Origin: Neelides folsomi
Taxonomy: Eukaryota; Arthropoda; Collembola; Neelipleona; Neelidae
Reading direction: 5' to 3'
NCBI GenBank assembly: GCA_034687125.1
Contig: JAQGBZ010000430.1
Coordinates: 1 to 49,448 of the forward strand
Length of the DNA: 49,448 nt
In this document: positions 34,870 to 47,239 of the stretch, piece after piece
Layout of the letters: every line of letters starts with the position of its first letter
Numbering within the stretch: position 1 is the stretch's first letter
Position numbers and translations under genes: made by a program
The notes under the pieces: generated by a model
Told to the model about the DNA's origin: nothing
Seen by the model: the letters and a program-made list of their open reading frames with translations, nothing else
Databases searched by the model: none

Positions 34870-36766
34870 TCAAACGTAGGTTTCTGATGGGCTCAACTTC
34901 ACAAACTCACAACTTTTCTCCCACAACCCCTTGGCAACTTCTGGATCTTTGGCGAGTTTAGATGGATCGTCTTTCTGCAAAGAAGAAGAAAAACTTTCAT
35001 TAATACCACGCAAAATTCCCCGAACACGCAAATTTCTTAACTAACTTAAATCAATGCTTAAATCAATAAAAGTGCTAAATATCTATCAAGGAGTAACATC
35101 CAAGATGCGAAATAAATAAAAGGAATAAAATAATTTACCTTGCAGTCTGTCCAATACAATCCGCTTTGTCCTTCAATTTCCTCAGAAACGCAGAGATGAA
35201 TTGATGGCTGAGCTCCTTCTTCAGGTGTCTGGAAAAGTTGAAATAAATAAAGTTTTCGAAATAGTATTTTTAATATCGCAATAATCGCAAATATTATCTG
35301 GGAGTTTATGCTTAGATTCTTAATTTAAGGATTTAGTTTACTTACTTTAAAGAAAATCTGGGAGATCATGATCATGTATTTGAACAATTTCTTAGCATGG
35401 CGGAAAATTTCAGTTTTGACTCCGCCGGGGTTCACAGCATTGACGTAGATGTTTGAAACTCCAGCTGCCTTAAGCCTTCGGTCCAACTCTTTGACCATGA
35501 GGATATTAGAAAGCTTCGTCCGTGCGTAGAGAAGCTTTGGTTCCCATTTACGCTCAGAGTTCAAGTTCTCGAGGTCGAGTTCCTTCGTCCACTTATGAGC
35601 AAGGGAGGAAACCAAGACGATTCTTCCACCAGTTTTCTTCATTTCGCCTGTTAATTAAATTTTTAAATTAGTATTTATAGCATTTAAAATAAAAATTGTA
35701 TATCTATTTACATCAAATATTTACATCTTGTATTAAGAGATTGAATTAAAAGTTTAATAAGTGAATGAAATATTAGTTAATTGAATTTCATACCAACGAG
35801 GATGTTTGTGAGCAAAAAGGGGCCGAAATGATTCGTAGCGAATTGAGTTTCCAATCCATCAGCTGTGAAACTCCTTCTAACTCCAGCAACCCCAGCGTTG
35901 TTGACCAAAATGTCCAATCGGCTCTCTTCAGCTTTGAATTCCTTGCAAAAAGCTCTGACTGACTCCAAAGATGAAACATCCAAACTCTTGACAAAAACTT
36001 TCTTATTCCCTGATGCTTGGATGATCTCATCTATCAAAAATTACAATAAATCAAGATTATAAAACAATAGATTTTCACAAATACAATATAAAAACTTATT
36101 TTAATATTTATGAAAGTTCAACCGATTGGAATTAAATTAACTTTAAGGTTTATATGATAATTTTACTCACCACAAGCAGCTTGTCCTTTATTTACATCCC
36201 TCACAGCCAAAATGACTTTAGCTCCACGCCGTGCAAGTTCCTTTGCAGTTTCAAGTCCAATGCCTAACAATTTTATTAATTAAATTCATTATATAAATGT
36301 TAACTGTATTTCACATTAGTTATAGTTAATTAAAAGTGGAGTCTAATGGTCAAATTCTCCTCAATTAATTGGACAAGTTTATTTAAGTTTTCAAGCTGTT
36401 GTTATATGGTATAATAAAAAAATAGTAAGCAACATCGACGTAATCTGATATTGAATAGAAAAGGAAACTTTCAATATTATTAAATTAGTAAGGGAATCCC
36501 TATTCTCCCACATGTGTTAATGAGTTGTAGTGAGAGTGAAAGGATTGATGCGGAAGTGCATCGGAAGTTCTCTTGTCCTCATTTGGGAATGATAATAAAG
36601 AAAGTAGTTAGAAACCTGTATTGGATCCGGTGACGATGGCAACTTGGCCGTCGATCCTCCGCTTGCTTCTGCACACTCCAGCTGACCATTTGAAGTACAA
36701 CTTTACGATGAATACCGCCGTAATCAAAAGAGCCGGACTCCAAGCAAGAATTTGAAGGAACCCCAT
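34870..36766 (-). CDS. Retinol dehydrogenase-type short-chain dehydrogenase/reductase
   Basis: Six minus-strand exons: 36766-36616, 36263-36171, 36030-35794, 35647-35346, 35228-35139 and 34974-34870; junction phases all fit, 325 residues. The N-terminus is a hydrophobic anchor (FLQILAWSPALLITAVFIVK) followed by basic residues, as in microsomal RDH11-14-like enzymes. Rossmann motif TGSNTGIG spans exons 1-2; ILAVRDVNKG carries the Arg that favours NADP(H); NNAGVAG follows; catalytic Ser in VLVSSLAHK and catalytic Tyr/Lys in YARTK; then NAVNPGGVKTEI. Known relatives interconvert retinol and retinal or reduce other lipid aldehydes at the ER membrane; the substrate here is inferred. Length is typical of the family. 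The start ATG at 36766 directly precedes the membrane anchor. Confidence 0.92.
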
Positions 36767-39152
36767 TGGAACTATAAATAAGAAAATTTCAAATTAATTT
36801 TATTTCTAGTTATTGACATAAAAATATTATAAAAAATATTTAAATCCAAGTAGTTTAATGCTATATTTTCTTGGTTGCCATTGTTTAACTTTTTGTGTAA
36901 GTCTCATTATTATTTAATGAAGACTATTAATATTTAAATAAAAATAATTTCCCTACGATTTCCTACACATGCTTATGTAAATGAACCAATGTTGAAGGAA
37001 GGTGAGCGGGTAATGTGGGAAAACCATGTTTAGCTGATTGCTGATTGCGCGTGCTTTTCTTAAGTAGGGTTTCACAAATACAAGGAGTTGCTAATTGATT
37101 ACATGAGAAAAAATTGGCAAATACCTCGAATATTAAAATAAATGTGGAGGAATAATAATACACGTGGTTAACTGGTGAATTTGGAATAAAATCTCGAATG
37201 TACGCGTATTGTTCAATTTTCAAATAGTGAGTCATTTAATCTAAAGGTTTTATAAGCCGTTACTTAATTTGATAATTCATCTCGGTTTTGACGATAAGCA
37301 CAAGTATTATACATACCTATTTTATTATATAGCGCATATTGTAAACCCCCCCCCCTTTAAAATCTCGACAGAATTGCTAACTGCTTTATATAAAATACAC
37401 AATATAATTTTCTTGTAATTATAAGGTTTAACTAGATGTATGAACACTTTGTACTGAAAAATATACTCATTTACAATGAGGAATATTGTGAATGCATAAG
37501 GTATATAACCAATTTCTATATAGATATTTGATTGATGTTGTATTAAAAGTTAATTGGTTATGTGTTATGCTGCTTAAACATTCTGACTTCTAAGCTGCAA
37601 ACTTTAATAATTAACGAGCTTAAGTTGCATATTAAAATGAATGAATGGCCTTGGCTCATCTCATTATTATGAAATCCCCCAAGCTTAAACTATCGACAAA
37701 TTGATAAAATAAATCTTCTATACAACTTTGTATTGCCAAATAACTTGATATCCTTATGATATATATATATGGAAAATGAGCATGCTACAAAAAATAAATG
37801 AAATGACTGATTAAACAAAAAAGCCAATGTTGGATCATTTGGTTCAATAATGGAAATAAAAAGTAAATATAGATTTTAAGGAATAAATATATAAATATAT
37901 ATATATGAAATGTGTCAAAATGTCAAAAGCTATATGACAGCTTAGCTCAATGAAACAATTAAAATTCGTTATAATATGGAATTGATTTAAATGTTTAAGA
38001 AAATTGGAAAATAGAATCAATACGATTGCTGATTACAATTAATAATTTACTGCTTGTGCTTAAGATTAAATTAAACCAGTTATTTAGTTAAAAGTAAAAA
38101 TTTAAAAAACCTGGAATTTGATGAAACTGACAATGAAAAATACAATCGAGACAAGAGAATATTTCCATTTAGGAATAAAATAAAAGAATGAGAATCAAAA
38201 GGGTGAATGTTAAATGTAAATTCATTATGTAATTGTTCACAAGTCTCCATTTCCGGAAGAAGGGGGAGTTGAGGATTATTAAAATATTAAATGATGGAAG
38301 AATTCTTACATGAATGATTGCCGAAAAGGTCTGAAGAATGTTCGTGTGAGAAAGAGAAGCTTCTGCGGCTTCCCTGGACAACTCCAAGAGGTGAAGTGTG
38401 AATTCAAAGTTTAATTCCTTCTTTAGCCACAATCCCCGTGGGAGAGAAGTGAAGGTCAAGAGTCCAGAGGTCAACCGAGTTAATTTCAGCTGTCTGTGGA
38501 GTTGGCGAAAAATGAAGAGAGGGAAATCCTGCAAAACCTGATTCAAAGAGAAATCCCCACATGGCCTAAATCACACGGTCCGTCCCGCAATTTTTAAATT
38601 CTCTCTCATTTCTCAATGAAAAAGTCTTTTCTTTAAAACCTGATTCTTAATTATTAAATTCGCAATCAAAGTTTAATTTTTTTGTTCAAAAAGTTAACCC
38701 ATTTTAATATTTAAACACAATTCTTTAACTTTAATTTACTACTCAATTAAATACGTATTATTAAAGTGTTTTAAAATAATCCCAGCATCGTAGATTTTAA
38801 TTGAATTTTGAAATCATCTGATAATTCTAATAAGCTCAATTTCAATTCCTCTTGACTCAAATCCAAATCTCTTTATTTCGAATTACGAATTAACTATTGG
38901 TAAGATTTTAAATTCAAATTTTAACGATAAGAAGTTGTGTGTGTATTTTACTAACAATTTAACTTATAATCAATTAACTTGTATCTTTCCAATTTAAATA
39001 CTCACGGTTATTTCATTAATTTAAAATTTTATTTTGTTTGGCTTATTATAAACAACTTCAATTATTTCAATTATTATTTTAATTGAATCTCAAATAAAAC
39101 ATGTTGTAATTGTAATAATTAATTTAAGGCTCTTCAGATTCACGTCGAGACG
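36767..39152. other. Intergenic between divergent SDR and ANAPC16-like genes
   Basis: No supported gene. A run of ten C at 37346-37355 stands out in AT-rich DNA. A block at about 38250-38600 is less AT-rich and has an open minus frame of 125 codons without signal peptide, domain or splice logic; it is more likely a promoter or UTR than coding. TTTAAG at 39129 may be the acceptor of a 5' UTR intron of the ANAPC16-like gene. Confidence 0.4.
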
Positions 39153-39416
39153 ATGACGACTCCTGCACCAACAGTCCCTTCATCGACCATTCTCAACGCC
39201 ACGGCCCACGGTTCGACCTCTGTTCCCCGACCTTCCAACAATGCCGAAGAGAAGATCATGAGCAATTTGTCAAACGTCTACGTTGCTGACGATCTATCAG
39301 AAAAAATCGCCCAAAACGAACACATCCGACGTCTCGCTTATCTCCGTCGCGAAGCTGACAAACTCGAAAAGACCGATTGGCAATACGAGAAGATCGATAA
39401 ACTTCTTGGAAATTAG
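39153..39416 (+). CDS. ANAPC16-like small subunit of the anaphase-promoting complex
   Basis: 87 residues in one exon from ATG 39153. The N-terminal 30 residues are Ser/Thr/Pro/Ala-rich and probably disordered. The C-terminal half is a charged helix (EEKIMSNLSNVY...AYLRREADKLEKTDW) ending YEKIDKLLGN. A helix closing with a D/E-W-x3-P/K-I-x2-LLG tail is what I recall of ANAPC16, a small APC/C subunit that binds the TPR arch. Length and tail fit, but the match is short and made from memory. Codon use here is less AT-rich than the neighbours. It is followed 103 bp later by the RCCD1-like gene on the same strand. Confidence 0.5.
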   Translation: MTTPAPTVPSSTILNATAHGSTSVPRPSNNAEEKIMSNLSNVYVADDLSEKIAQNEHIRRLAYLRREADKLEKTDWQYEKIDKLLGN

Positions 39417-39519
39417 TATAATTGTAATATTGCCTCAATTTAAATTAATAATTTATTCTCATTTTTAATTTTTCTCAATTTATCTCATTGTTTAATTTAT
39501 TTCGTTAAAAGTGATTAAA

Positions 39520-40494
39520 ATGTCAAAAAAATATTTTTGTGGCTTTGGCGGATCTAATTTTGTAAATGGAGAAATTGTAAAAGTTCCATGCGAAATCGCC
39601 CATAGTTTTTCCTTGGTCATTCACTTTAATTTTACTGTTTGTCGAAATGACATTAAATCTAATTGGATTTTGAGTTATCATAATGTTGAGGATCAAAAGA
39701 TAGAAATTGACATTTTCCCAAGTGAAATTGACCAAGTTTGCTTAACTTCAACGTTTCTTTATGGTCTCGAATTGTCGAAGCAAACTCACATTGTAGATTT
39801 AAACTCCTTAATTTCCTCAAATGCCAAATTAGTATTTCGCGTTTATAAGACAGCTCCAGCCCCCGGAATTAAATTAATTGTAGCTAATGAAAAGAATGAA
39901 GTTTATGGAATTTCCGAATGCGAATTTTTCAATTTGGAAAATGGCAAGTTTAATTTAATTCATTTATTCGAGACAGAACAATTAAAGAAAATAGCGAGTG
40001 GATTCGATCATGTTGGCATTTTAACTCAAAGTGGTCGAGTTTATGTGTGGGGAAATGGAAGCAGAGGTCAATTGGGGACACGGAATGTAAATAATATAAA
40101 AATACCACAAGTTTTAGAAATATTTGAAGGACTTGACACTTCAGTTGAGGATATATGCTGCGGAGGTTGGCACTCGATGTGTAGGACTAAATCGGGCGAT
40201 GTGTACAGTTGGGGTTGGCGGGAAAGTGGGCAAGTTGGGCATTTTGAAACTGAACCGTTCCCTCTTGAGATTCCTCATAAAGTTGTTTCGATTTCTGCTG
40301 GCGCGAGACATTCGATGGCTGTAACTGAAAATGGAGAAATTTATGGTTGGGGAAACAACAATTATGGTCAAATAGGAAATGAGAATTTGCTGGAGAATAT
40401 TCAAACTCCTGAGAAGATTAAGTCAATTGAATTTAAATGTAAACAAGTTGAATGTGGCCATTGGCACACCATTTTAACTTGGGATAATTTTTGA
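39520..40494 (+). CDS. RCCD1: RCCD1-like protein (RCC1-repeat beta-propeller)
   Basis: 324 residues, intronless, from ATG 39520 (an upstream in-frame GTG at 39511 is not a likely start). N-terminus FCGFGGSNF; the C-terminal half has RCC1 repeats: SGRVYVWGNGSRGQLGT, then CCGGWHSMCRTKSGDVYSWG and SAGARHSMAVTENGEIYGWG, ending CGHWHTILTW. The N-terminal CGFG motif and the WHS/SWGWRESGQ repeats fit RCC1 domain-containing protein 1, which in vertebrates partners the JmjC protein KDM8 and affects H3K36 methylation and chromosome segregation. Repeat number is low, as in RCCD1, and the middle region (80-150) is diverged. Its close same-strand spacing to the ANAPC16-like gene hints at shared transcription, unproven. 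Confidence 0.8.
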   Translation: MSKKYFCGFGGSNFVNGEIVKVPCEIAHSFSLVIHFNFTVCRNDIKSNWILSYHNVEDQKIEIDIFPSEIDQVCLTSTFLYGLELSKQTHIVDLNSLISSNAKLVFRVYKTAPAPGIKLIVANEKNEVYGISECEFFNLENGKFNLIHLFETEQLKKIASGFDHVGILTQSGRVYVWGNGSRGQLGTRNVNNIKIPQVLEIFEGLDTSVEDICCGGWHSMCRTKSGDVYSWGWRESGQVGHFETEPFPLEIPHKVVSISAGARHSMAVTENGEIYGWGNNNYGQIGNENLLENIQTPEKIKSIEFKCKQVECGHWHTILTWDNF

Positions 40495-40754
40495 AGATAT
40501 TGACATAATGTATGTATTTGCTAATTAATTAAATTAATTTTTCCATTATAGCTAAATAAATATAAACTTTTAACTATTTTACTATCATTGACAATAATTT
40601 AATTGAAAATTGAATGAAATTCATTTAACCAATTATTTTTTGTTCAAAATACTTTATTTGCATATTTCACACCTGCATTTCTTATTTACAATTAACGTAT
40701 CAACCTAACATTTTAAATTTAATCACAAAACGTTTAATTAATAATTTAATTTTT

Positions 40755-42366
<1,612 letters not shown>

Positions 42367-43713
42367 ATGGATAATATATTTTTAGCAACAGTAATTATTA
42401 CATTATTTCCAATTTATGTAAATCCCTTCATTTACGGTGTGCATATACCTAACGGTATTTTAGCAGTTTGGTACATTTGTGGTCCAGAAGGAACTTGGAA
42501 AAATATGGATCCGTTAAATTATTATTGGAATTATTACCAACAATATTCATCACAAGCTCATCCATTCGGCCCTGACGAAATTGTCCAATACGCCAATGGG
42601 GATTATCATTTTACAGCCAAAGACATCAATGGAAATCTCCTTTGGGATAAAAATCAAGACGGGGAAATTGACACAAATAACACAACCAAGGGCGGATTTG
42701 GATTTCACGTTCACAATGGCCGAGGAGAAAAAGGAAATATTTTGGGAAGGCCTTTAACAATTTATTGGTTCGATATAAATTGGATTTCAAGATATTTAAC
42801 TCAGACTTATAAAATCCCGGAACCGAATGGTCTCCATGATACCACATTGTTGACCCCATGGAGAATTCTCGGATATGATTCAAAAGACTTTAAAATTTAT
42901 TATTCGGACGAATTTGACAAATTGGCCTTAAATGGATTATTTTACTGTGCCGTTAAAGATTTTGACAACGCGTATCTTAAATGGGAAAGGATCAAGTTAA
43001 AATCAGAAGCTGAATTTAATCCAAATATACAAGAATTTATTTATCCTGCCTTTGAGAACAATTCGGATTTGGCTTTATTTAAAATATTAACAGACATTTT
43101 GTTTAATTATTATAAATATGTTGATCATCTATTTGGTCAACCGCTCCTTCAACATTCAATTTCTCTCCGTCATGCAATTTTGACTAATCAAGTTAAAGAT
43201 GGAAATGGAATTAAACTCGGGTGGAAGGATTTTATAAATTATCCAACTTCGTTTATCAGTACCAAACCAACGGCATTGAATTGTTTAGCTCTTGGGACAT
43301 GGGCAGAAATTGCTTATGAACTTGTGGACCCAATGGCTATAGGAAATGGAAATTATTTTGTTCGTGAATATAATGTGTTATCTGCTGTTAAAGGCTTATC
43401 ATTTCCTGGGTTGATGGTCCATGGGCCGATATCGGAAAATTGGCTATTGGCTTTTAAAATCGGATATCATGAGGCGAGATTTGTATTGAGAACTCCTGTG
43501 CCGTGCGATGACGCCGCAAATGTTTATGTTAGGGAAGGAATTAATGGACCAATAATTAGAGTGTTTACGGTCAATGTTCTAGATTTTTATGGACCAGATT
43601 GGTGGTCGGAAATTATCGTTGGATTTAATTTGGACTCAGATAAGAAGATCACAGTTGGAATAAATTGGACTGGGAAAGAAAATTTGGATGTTTGTTTAAT
43701 TAGTTTAGTGTAA
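42367..43713 (+). CDS. Intronless secreted protein of unknown family (448 aa)
   Basis: One uninterrupted frame from ATG 42367 to TAA. The N-terminus is a signal peptide (NIFLATVIITLFPIYVNP). The mature part is rich in aromatic residues and Asn: WYICGPEGTWKNMDPLNYYW, a HPFGPDEIVQYANGDYHF block, DKNQDGEID (an EF-loop-like calcium site: Asp, Asn, Asp, Gly, Ile, Asp) at about 99-107, GGFGFHVHNGRGEKG, and a C-terminal FYGPDWWSEIIVGFNLDSDK that looks like beta-sandwich. Only three Cys follow the first one. I do not recognise the family and see no catalytic signature I can name. It is one of the few long coding sequences here without introns, which would be compatible with retroposition or horizontal transfer, but its base composition matches the neighbours. 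Confidence 0.8.
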   Translation: MDNIFLATVIITLFPIYVNPFIYGVHIPNGILAVWYICGPEGTWKNMDPLNYYWNYYQQYSSQAHPFGPDEIVQYANGDYHFTAKDINGNLLWDKNQDGEIDTNNTTKGGFGFHVHNGRGEKGNILGRPLTIYWFDINWISRYLTQTYKIPEPNGLHDTTLLTPWRILGYDSKDFKIYYSDEFDKLALNGLFYCAVKDFDNAYLKWERIKLKSEAEFNPNIQEFIYPAFENNSDLALFKILTDILFNYYKYVDHLFGQPLLQHSISLRHAILTNQVKDGNGIKLGWKDFINYPTSFISTKPTALNCLALGTWAEIAYELVDPMAIGNGNYFVREYNVLSAVKGLSFPGLMVHGPISENWLLAFKIGYHEARFVLRTPVPCDDAANVYVREGINGPIIRVFTVNVLDFYGPDWWSEIIVGFNLDSDKKITVGINWTGKENLDVCLISLV

Positions 43714-44704
43714 TTTTATATAATAATTATTATTACATACATATGTTAATATGTTAGTATGTTAACCTATGTCTGTCTAATTCTCTTGACCTATGTCAAT
43801 AGGTCGATTTTTCAAATAAATATTTTGTTTAAAGTATTAAAGTGAAAGGAATTTATTTGAAATTTAAGTATATATTGTGTAAACATGTTATCTAATTTTA
43901 TAGTTGTTTTTCATATTGAATTTTTGCACACATATATTGCACCTTATACTATTAATTTTAAACTACATTAAGATTCGATTTTATCCATTTCGAGTGCAAC
44001 TAAAAACATATAACCAATGTATAAAAAACATTGGAAGTCACTACCCGTTTTCAGACGGCTCACTCATTCACTTTCACTTCAGTTTTACTTTCCTGGTACA
44101 CTTTTAAGGCAAATTCCGGCAATTGGCCTTTTCGGACGATAGTTGTCCGTTTTCACTCCGTTTCTTTCACCTTGACCGATAATAATTATATTTATAGTAT
44201 AATTTATGAAAATCATTCGTATTAACGACTGTAAAGATTATTCATAGACTTATTTGTACAATTAGACTTCATTTATAATCTTAATCTATGATAACAATTT
44301 ATAACGTTTGTATTGGGGAATTCACAATTAATCTGTTTTTAATATACGCCAATAGTTGATTTAGAATTAAACTGTTATTAATAAACATCTGTACATTTTA
44401 CATTTGTACAATATTTTCATTTCATTAATTTTTATCATTCATAATTACAATTACATATAAGTACATATAACGTTAATGTGTAGGATTTGTTAATATTTAT
44501 TTAGATAACTTTTATCCTTTAAAGAATTCTCATTTAAATAAGCGACGATTTAGTTTAATATTGCTATATAAAGTCATTGAATAATAAAATAATGAATGGT
44601 TATCTACTTTAATCTTTTAATGCCTATAAATCCTCTCAGCTAACTTGAGAAATTTTGAACATAAATAGAAGACATATAGAAAATCAGGCACATTGGAAAT
44701 CACA
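43714..44704. other. Intergenic; possible promoter of the double-defensin gene
   Basis: No gene seen. TATAAA at 44625 lies 80 bp before the start codon of the next gene and may be its TATA box. Confidence 0.4.
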
Positions 44705-45857
44705 ATGGTGAAGTTAAATCTATTCTTCTTTGGTTTTCTTCTTTTTGCTGTAGGGGGTAAGTTTAAATGGATTTTGGATAATATTTATATAATTTAGATA
44801 GTAATTAAACATTTGTTTATGACTTGGTAAATATATAAATTACGATTATTGACATTCTTACTTATCTTATTGTTAATTAGTTAGGTTAGTTTGGTAATTA
44901 TTCAAACTTTAATATTTTAATAAATATATCAATTAAATATTTAATATTAATTATTATAATCTTATTGTTATACAATATTTACACTTAATAAGTAAACATA
45001 GGGATATTGAAAATGATATGGAAATCCATAAAAATATTTATTTTTACAGTTTGATATACCCTATGTTTACTTGTTAAGTGGAAAGCTTGTATTATAAAAA
45101 TACATCCATTGTAATTTTTTTTTCTCATTTAGCAAACGCTAGCGGCTTCGGACTTGGTTTACCAGTTAATTGCCCGCTAACAATCAACCAAACGTTGATA
45201 AAATTTGGAATAAAGTTTGATTTTCTGCCATGCAAAGATGACTGTATTAGCAACCACAGAGCCAAAAATGGTACATGTAATTCAATTGGGAACTGCATTT
45301 GTGATTACAATCCGAATACGCCACAACAGAATGTGTCCACACCCCTTGCGATCAACCCTAAAGACTGTGTTGATGAAGTCTGCCAATGTGCCAATTTAGC
45401 GGAACCTCTTGCCTATGGATATTTATGTGACTTAGATTGCGGCTGCAATCATGGAGCAATTGATGGAACATGCAATTTCTCTGATAAGACATGCACATGT
45501 AGTTACAATTGGAATGCAACCTATCCCAGCATAAGTTTAAAAAATTTAAGATTTTATTTATTACTAGTATTATATTATACATAGTTTTTAAAGTAAAATC
45601 ATATATAAATCAATTGTAAGATGACTATTCTAAATTATGAGTCTAATCATTTCTTTTAATTTTAGTGGAATTCTAAAATGTGCGAAATAACAGATCCTGA
45701 TGGTTACGTTTCAAATGCAAATAAAGGGGCAAAAGTTTTATTACAGGCAATTCAAATCGGAAGATTGTTTACAGCTTTGGATAATTTTTTCAAAGGATTG
45801 AGGGGTGCACTTAACCAAATCGGCCTAAATCTCCTTAATAACTTTCTTTTTAGTTAA
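44705..45857 (+). CDS. Secreted protein with two tandem CS-alpha-beta (defensin-like) domains
   Basis: Exon 1 44705-44756 encodes a signal peptide (VKLNLFFFGFLLFAVG). Exon 2 starts at 45133 (phase 1) and holds two cysteine modules. Module 1 has spacing C31-x19-C51-x3-C55-x10-C66-x5-C72-x-C74; module 2 C103-x12-C116-x3-C120-x10-C131-x6-C138-x-C140. Both follow the invertebrate defensin frame C...C-x3-C...C...C-x-C with GTC before the last pair. Module 2 has extra Cys (96, 101, 122). A last exon near 45666-45857 is Cys-poor and ends in a long amphipathic stretch (IGRLFTALDNFFKGLRGALN). Known CS-alpha-beta peptides are secreted antimicrobials or ion-channel ligands. The last junction is unresolved: either 45534 to 45694 or 45566 to 45666 keeps the frame. 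A mariner element begins 36 bp after the stop. Confidence 0.7.
44981..45081. repeat. Hairpin element in intron 1 of the double-defensin gene
   Basis: Arms of 23 bp (44981-45003 and 45059-45081), each containing AAGTAAACATAGGG, pair with three mismatches. Another small palindromic insertion in an intron of this window. Confidence 0.7.
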
Positions 45858-45892
45858 AATTTGAAAATATACCCTTTTCGAATTAATGTTTA

Positions 45893-47234
45893 CCAGGTTG
45901 CTCGGAAAGTCCTGATATTTTTTCATAAAATGCCTGAATCATGCTATTCATGTTTTGTAGTTAGATTTATAAATGAGTCGCAATTAAAGTTACTTAAAAT
46001 AGATAATTACAATTTTGATTTGATTGAACAAAGAGCAGTCATTAAGTTTTTAACATTAGAAGGTTTGAGAGGAAAAGAGATACATCGTCGCTTGAGGAAT
46101 GTTTATGTAGAACAAGAATTGGACAATTGTAGCGTGGCTAGATGGTCTCAAAAGTACCATTTGAGCATTATTGACGATCATCGAGAAGAAAGACCATCAA
46201 CCATTTCGCCACAAACAATTAAATCAATCGAAGAGTTCATTGCAAGTGACAAAAAAGTCACAACGAGACTTATCAGGCAAAGATTTAGACTCTCAAGTGC
46301 TTCAATTCAGAAAATCTTTCATAATCATTTTGGATTAAAAAAGGTAAACTCAAGATTTTATAATGCATTTTATAATTAATAATTTGATATGACATGATAA
46401 AAATAATTTTCTAGGTCAATAGTGAATGGGTTCCAAATGTGCTTACTCAGGATCAGGAGGCGAAAAGAGTTGAAGCGTGCCGGCAAAATCTTCAACTACT
46501 CGAAAATTCAAATGAAAATGAATTCTTCAAATTTTTAATCACTGGTAACCTAATCTAACCTAATCTAGGTTCATCACTATGATCCACTTACTAAAAGTGA
46601 ATCCAAGGAATGGAAACATTTTTAATCTCCAAAATCTAAAATTCCCAAAAAGGTGTTTGGAGGAAAAAAGATGACGGCAACCGTTTTCTTGGATGAGAGT
46701 GGGATTATTCTCATTGAATTTTTGGTTCAGGAGAAGAAGAAAAAGAAAGATGGAGAAGAAAGGAAAGATACTATAGATCATATAAAGTATCTCAACCATT
46801 TAACAACAATTTAAGGGCTGCTCTCCTCCAGAAACGACGATTGAGGCTGAATAAGGAACACAAATTTCTCAATGATAATGCTCCTCCTCATAAACCACTT
46901 GCAGTGAAACAGAAGCTGGCCAAATTCAAATTTAATGAATTGGATCATCCTCCCAACAGTTCAGATCTTACACCAAGTGACTTTTATTTGTTTCCCCAAT
47001 TAAAACGTCATCTTTGAGGTAGGAGATTTAAAGATGAAGAGGAAGTGAAAGAAGCAGTGAAAGCATTTTTGATTCAAAAGACAAAGCTTTTTTTTAGAAA
47101 AGGAATCCGAGATCCCAAACAATGATGGGAGAAGTGTATTAGAGTGAATGGAGATTATAATAAAGATTAATAAAGTATAATTATGTAAATTCGTATATAA
47201 TCCAAAAAATATCAGGACTTTCCGAGCAACCTGG
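45893..47234 (+). mobile_element. Mariner-family DNA transposon, full length, inactive
   Basis: A 1,342-bp element bounded by perfect 31-bp terminal inverted repeats starting CCAGGTTGCTCGGAAAGTCC (45893-45923 and 47204-47234) and flanked by TA on both sides (45891-45892, 47235-47236), the Tc1/mariner target duplication. It contains a broken transposase (separate entry). Identical ends suggest a fairly young copy despite the damaged gene. Confidence 0.95.
45930..47170 (+). pseudogene. Broken mariner transposase
   Basis: ATG at 45930. The N-terminal helix-turn-helix region is intact for about 138 codons (IKFLTLEGLRGKEIHRRL, then VARWSQKY and REERPSTIS). After FGLKK a 71-bp stretch with GT-AG ends (46344-46414) interrupts the frame; removing it restores the match (VNSEWVPNVLTQDQ), so it looks like a real intron or a small insertion. 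Further on, the first catalytic block (expected TGDE) is disrupted by an insertion with stops near 46545-46570. Later pieces are out of frame or hold stops: DPLTKSESKEW, TATVFLDESGII, DNAPPHKP, HPPNSSDLTPSDFYLFPQLK and a TGA at 47015. Mariner transposases cut and paste at TA using a DDD triad; this copy cannot make one. Confidence 0.9.
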
Positions 47235-47239
47235 TACAA

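Noticed and set aside
37346..37355. Run of ten C
   Set aside because: Striking in AT-rich DNA but most simply a homopolymer slip; no structure around it.
38169..38546. 125-codon minus frame
   Set aside because: No signal peptide, domain, splice continuity or plausible composition; likely chance in a GC-richer non-coding block.
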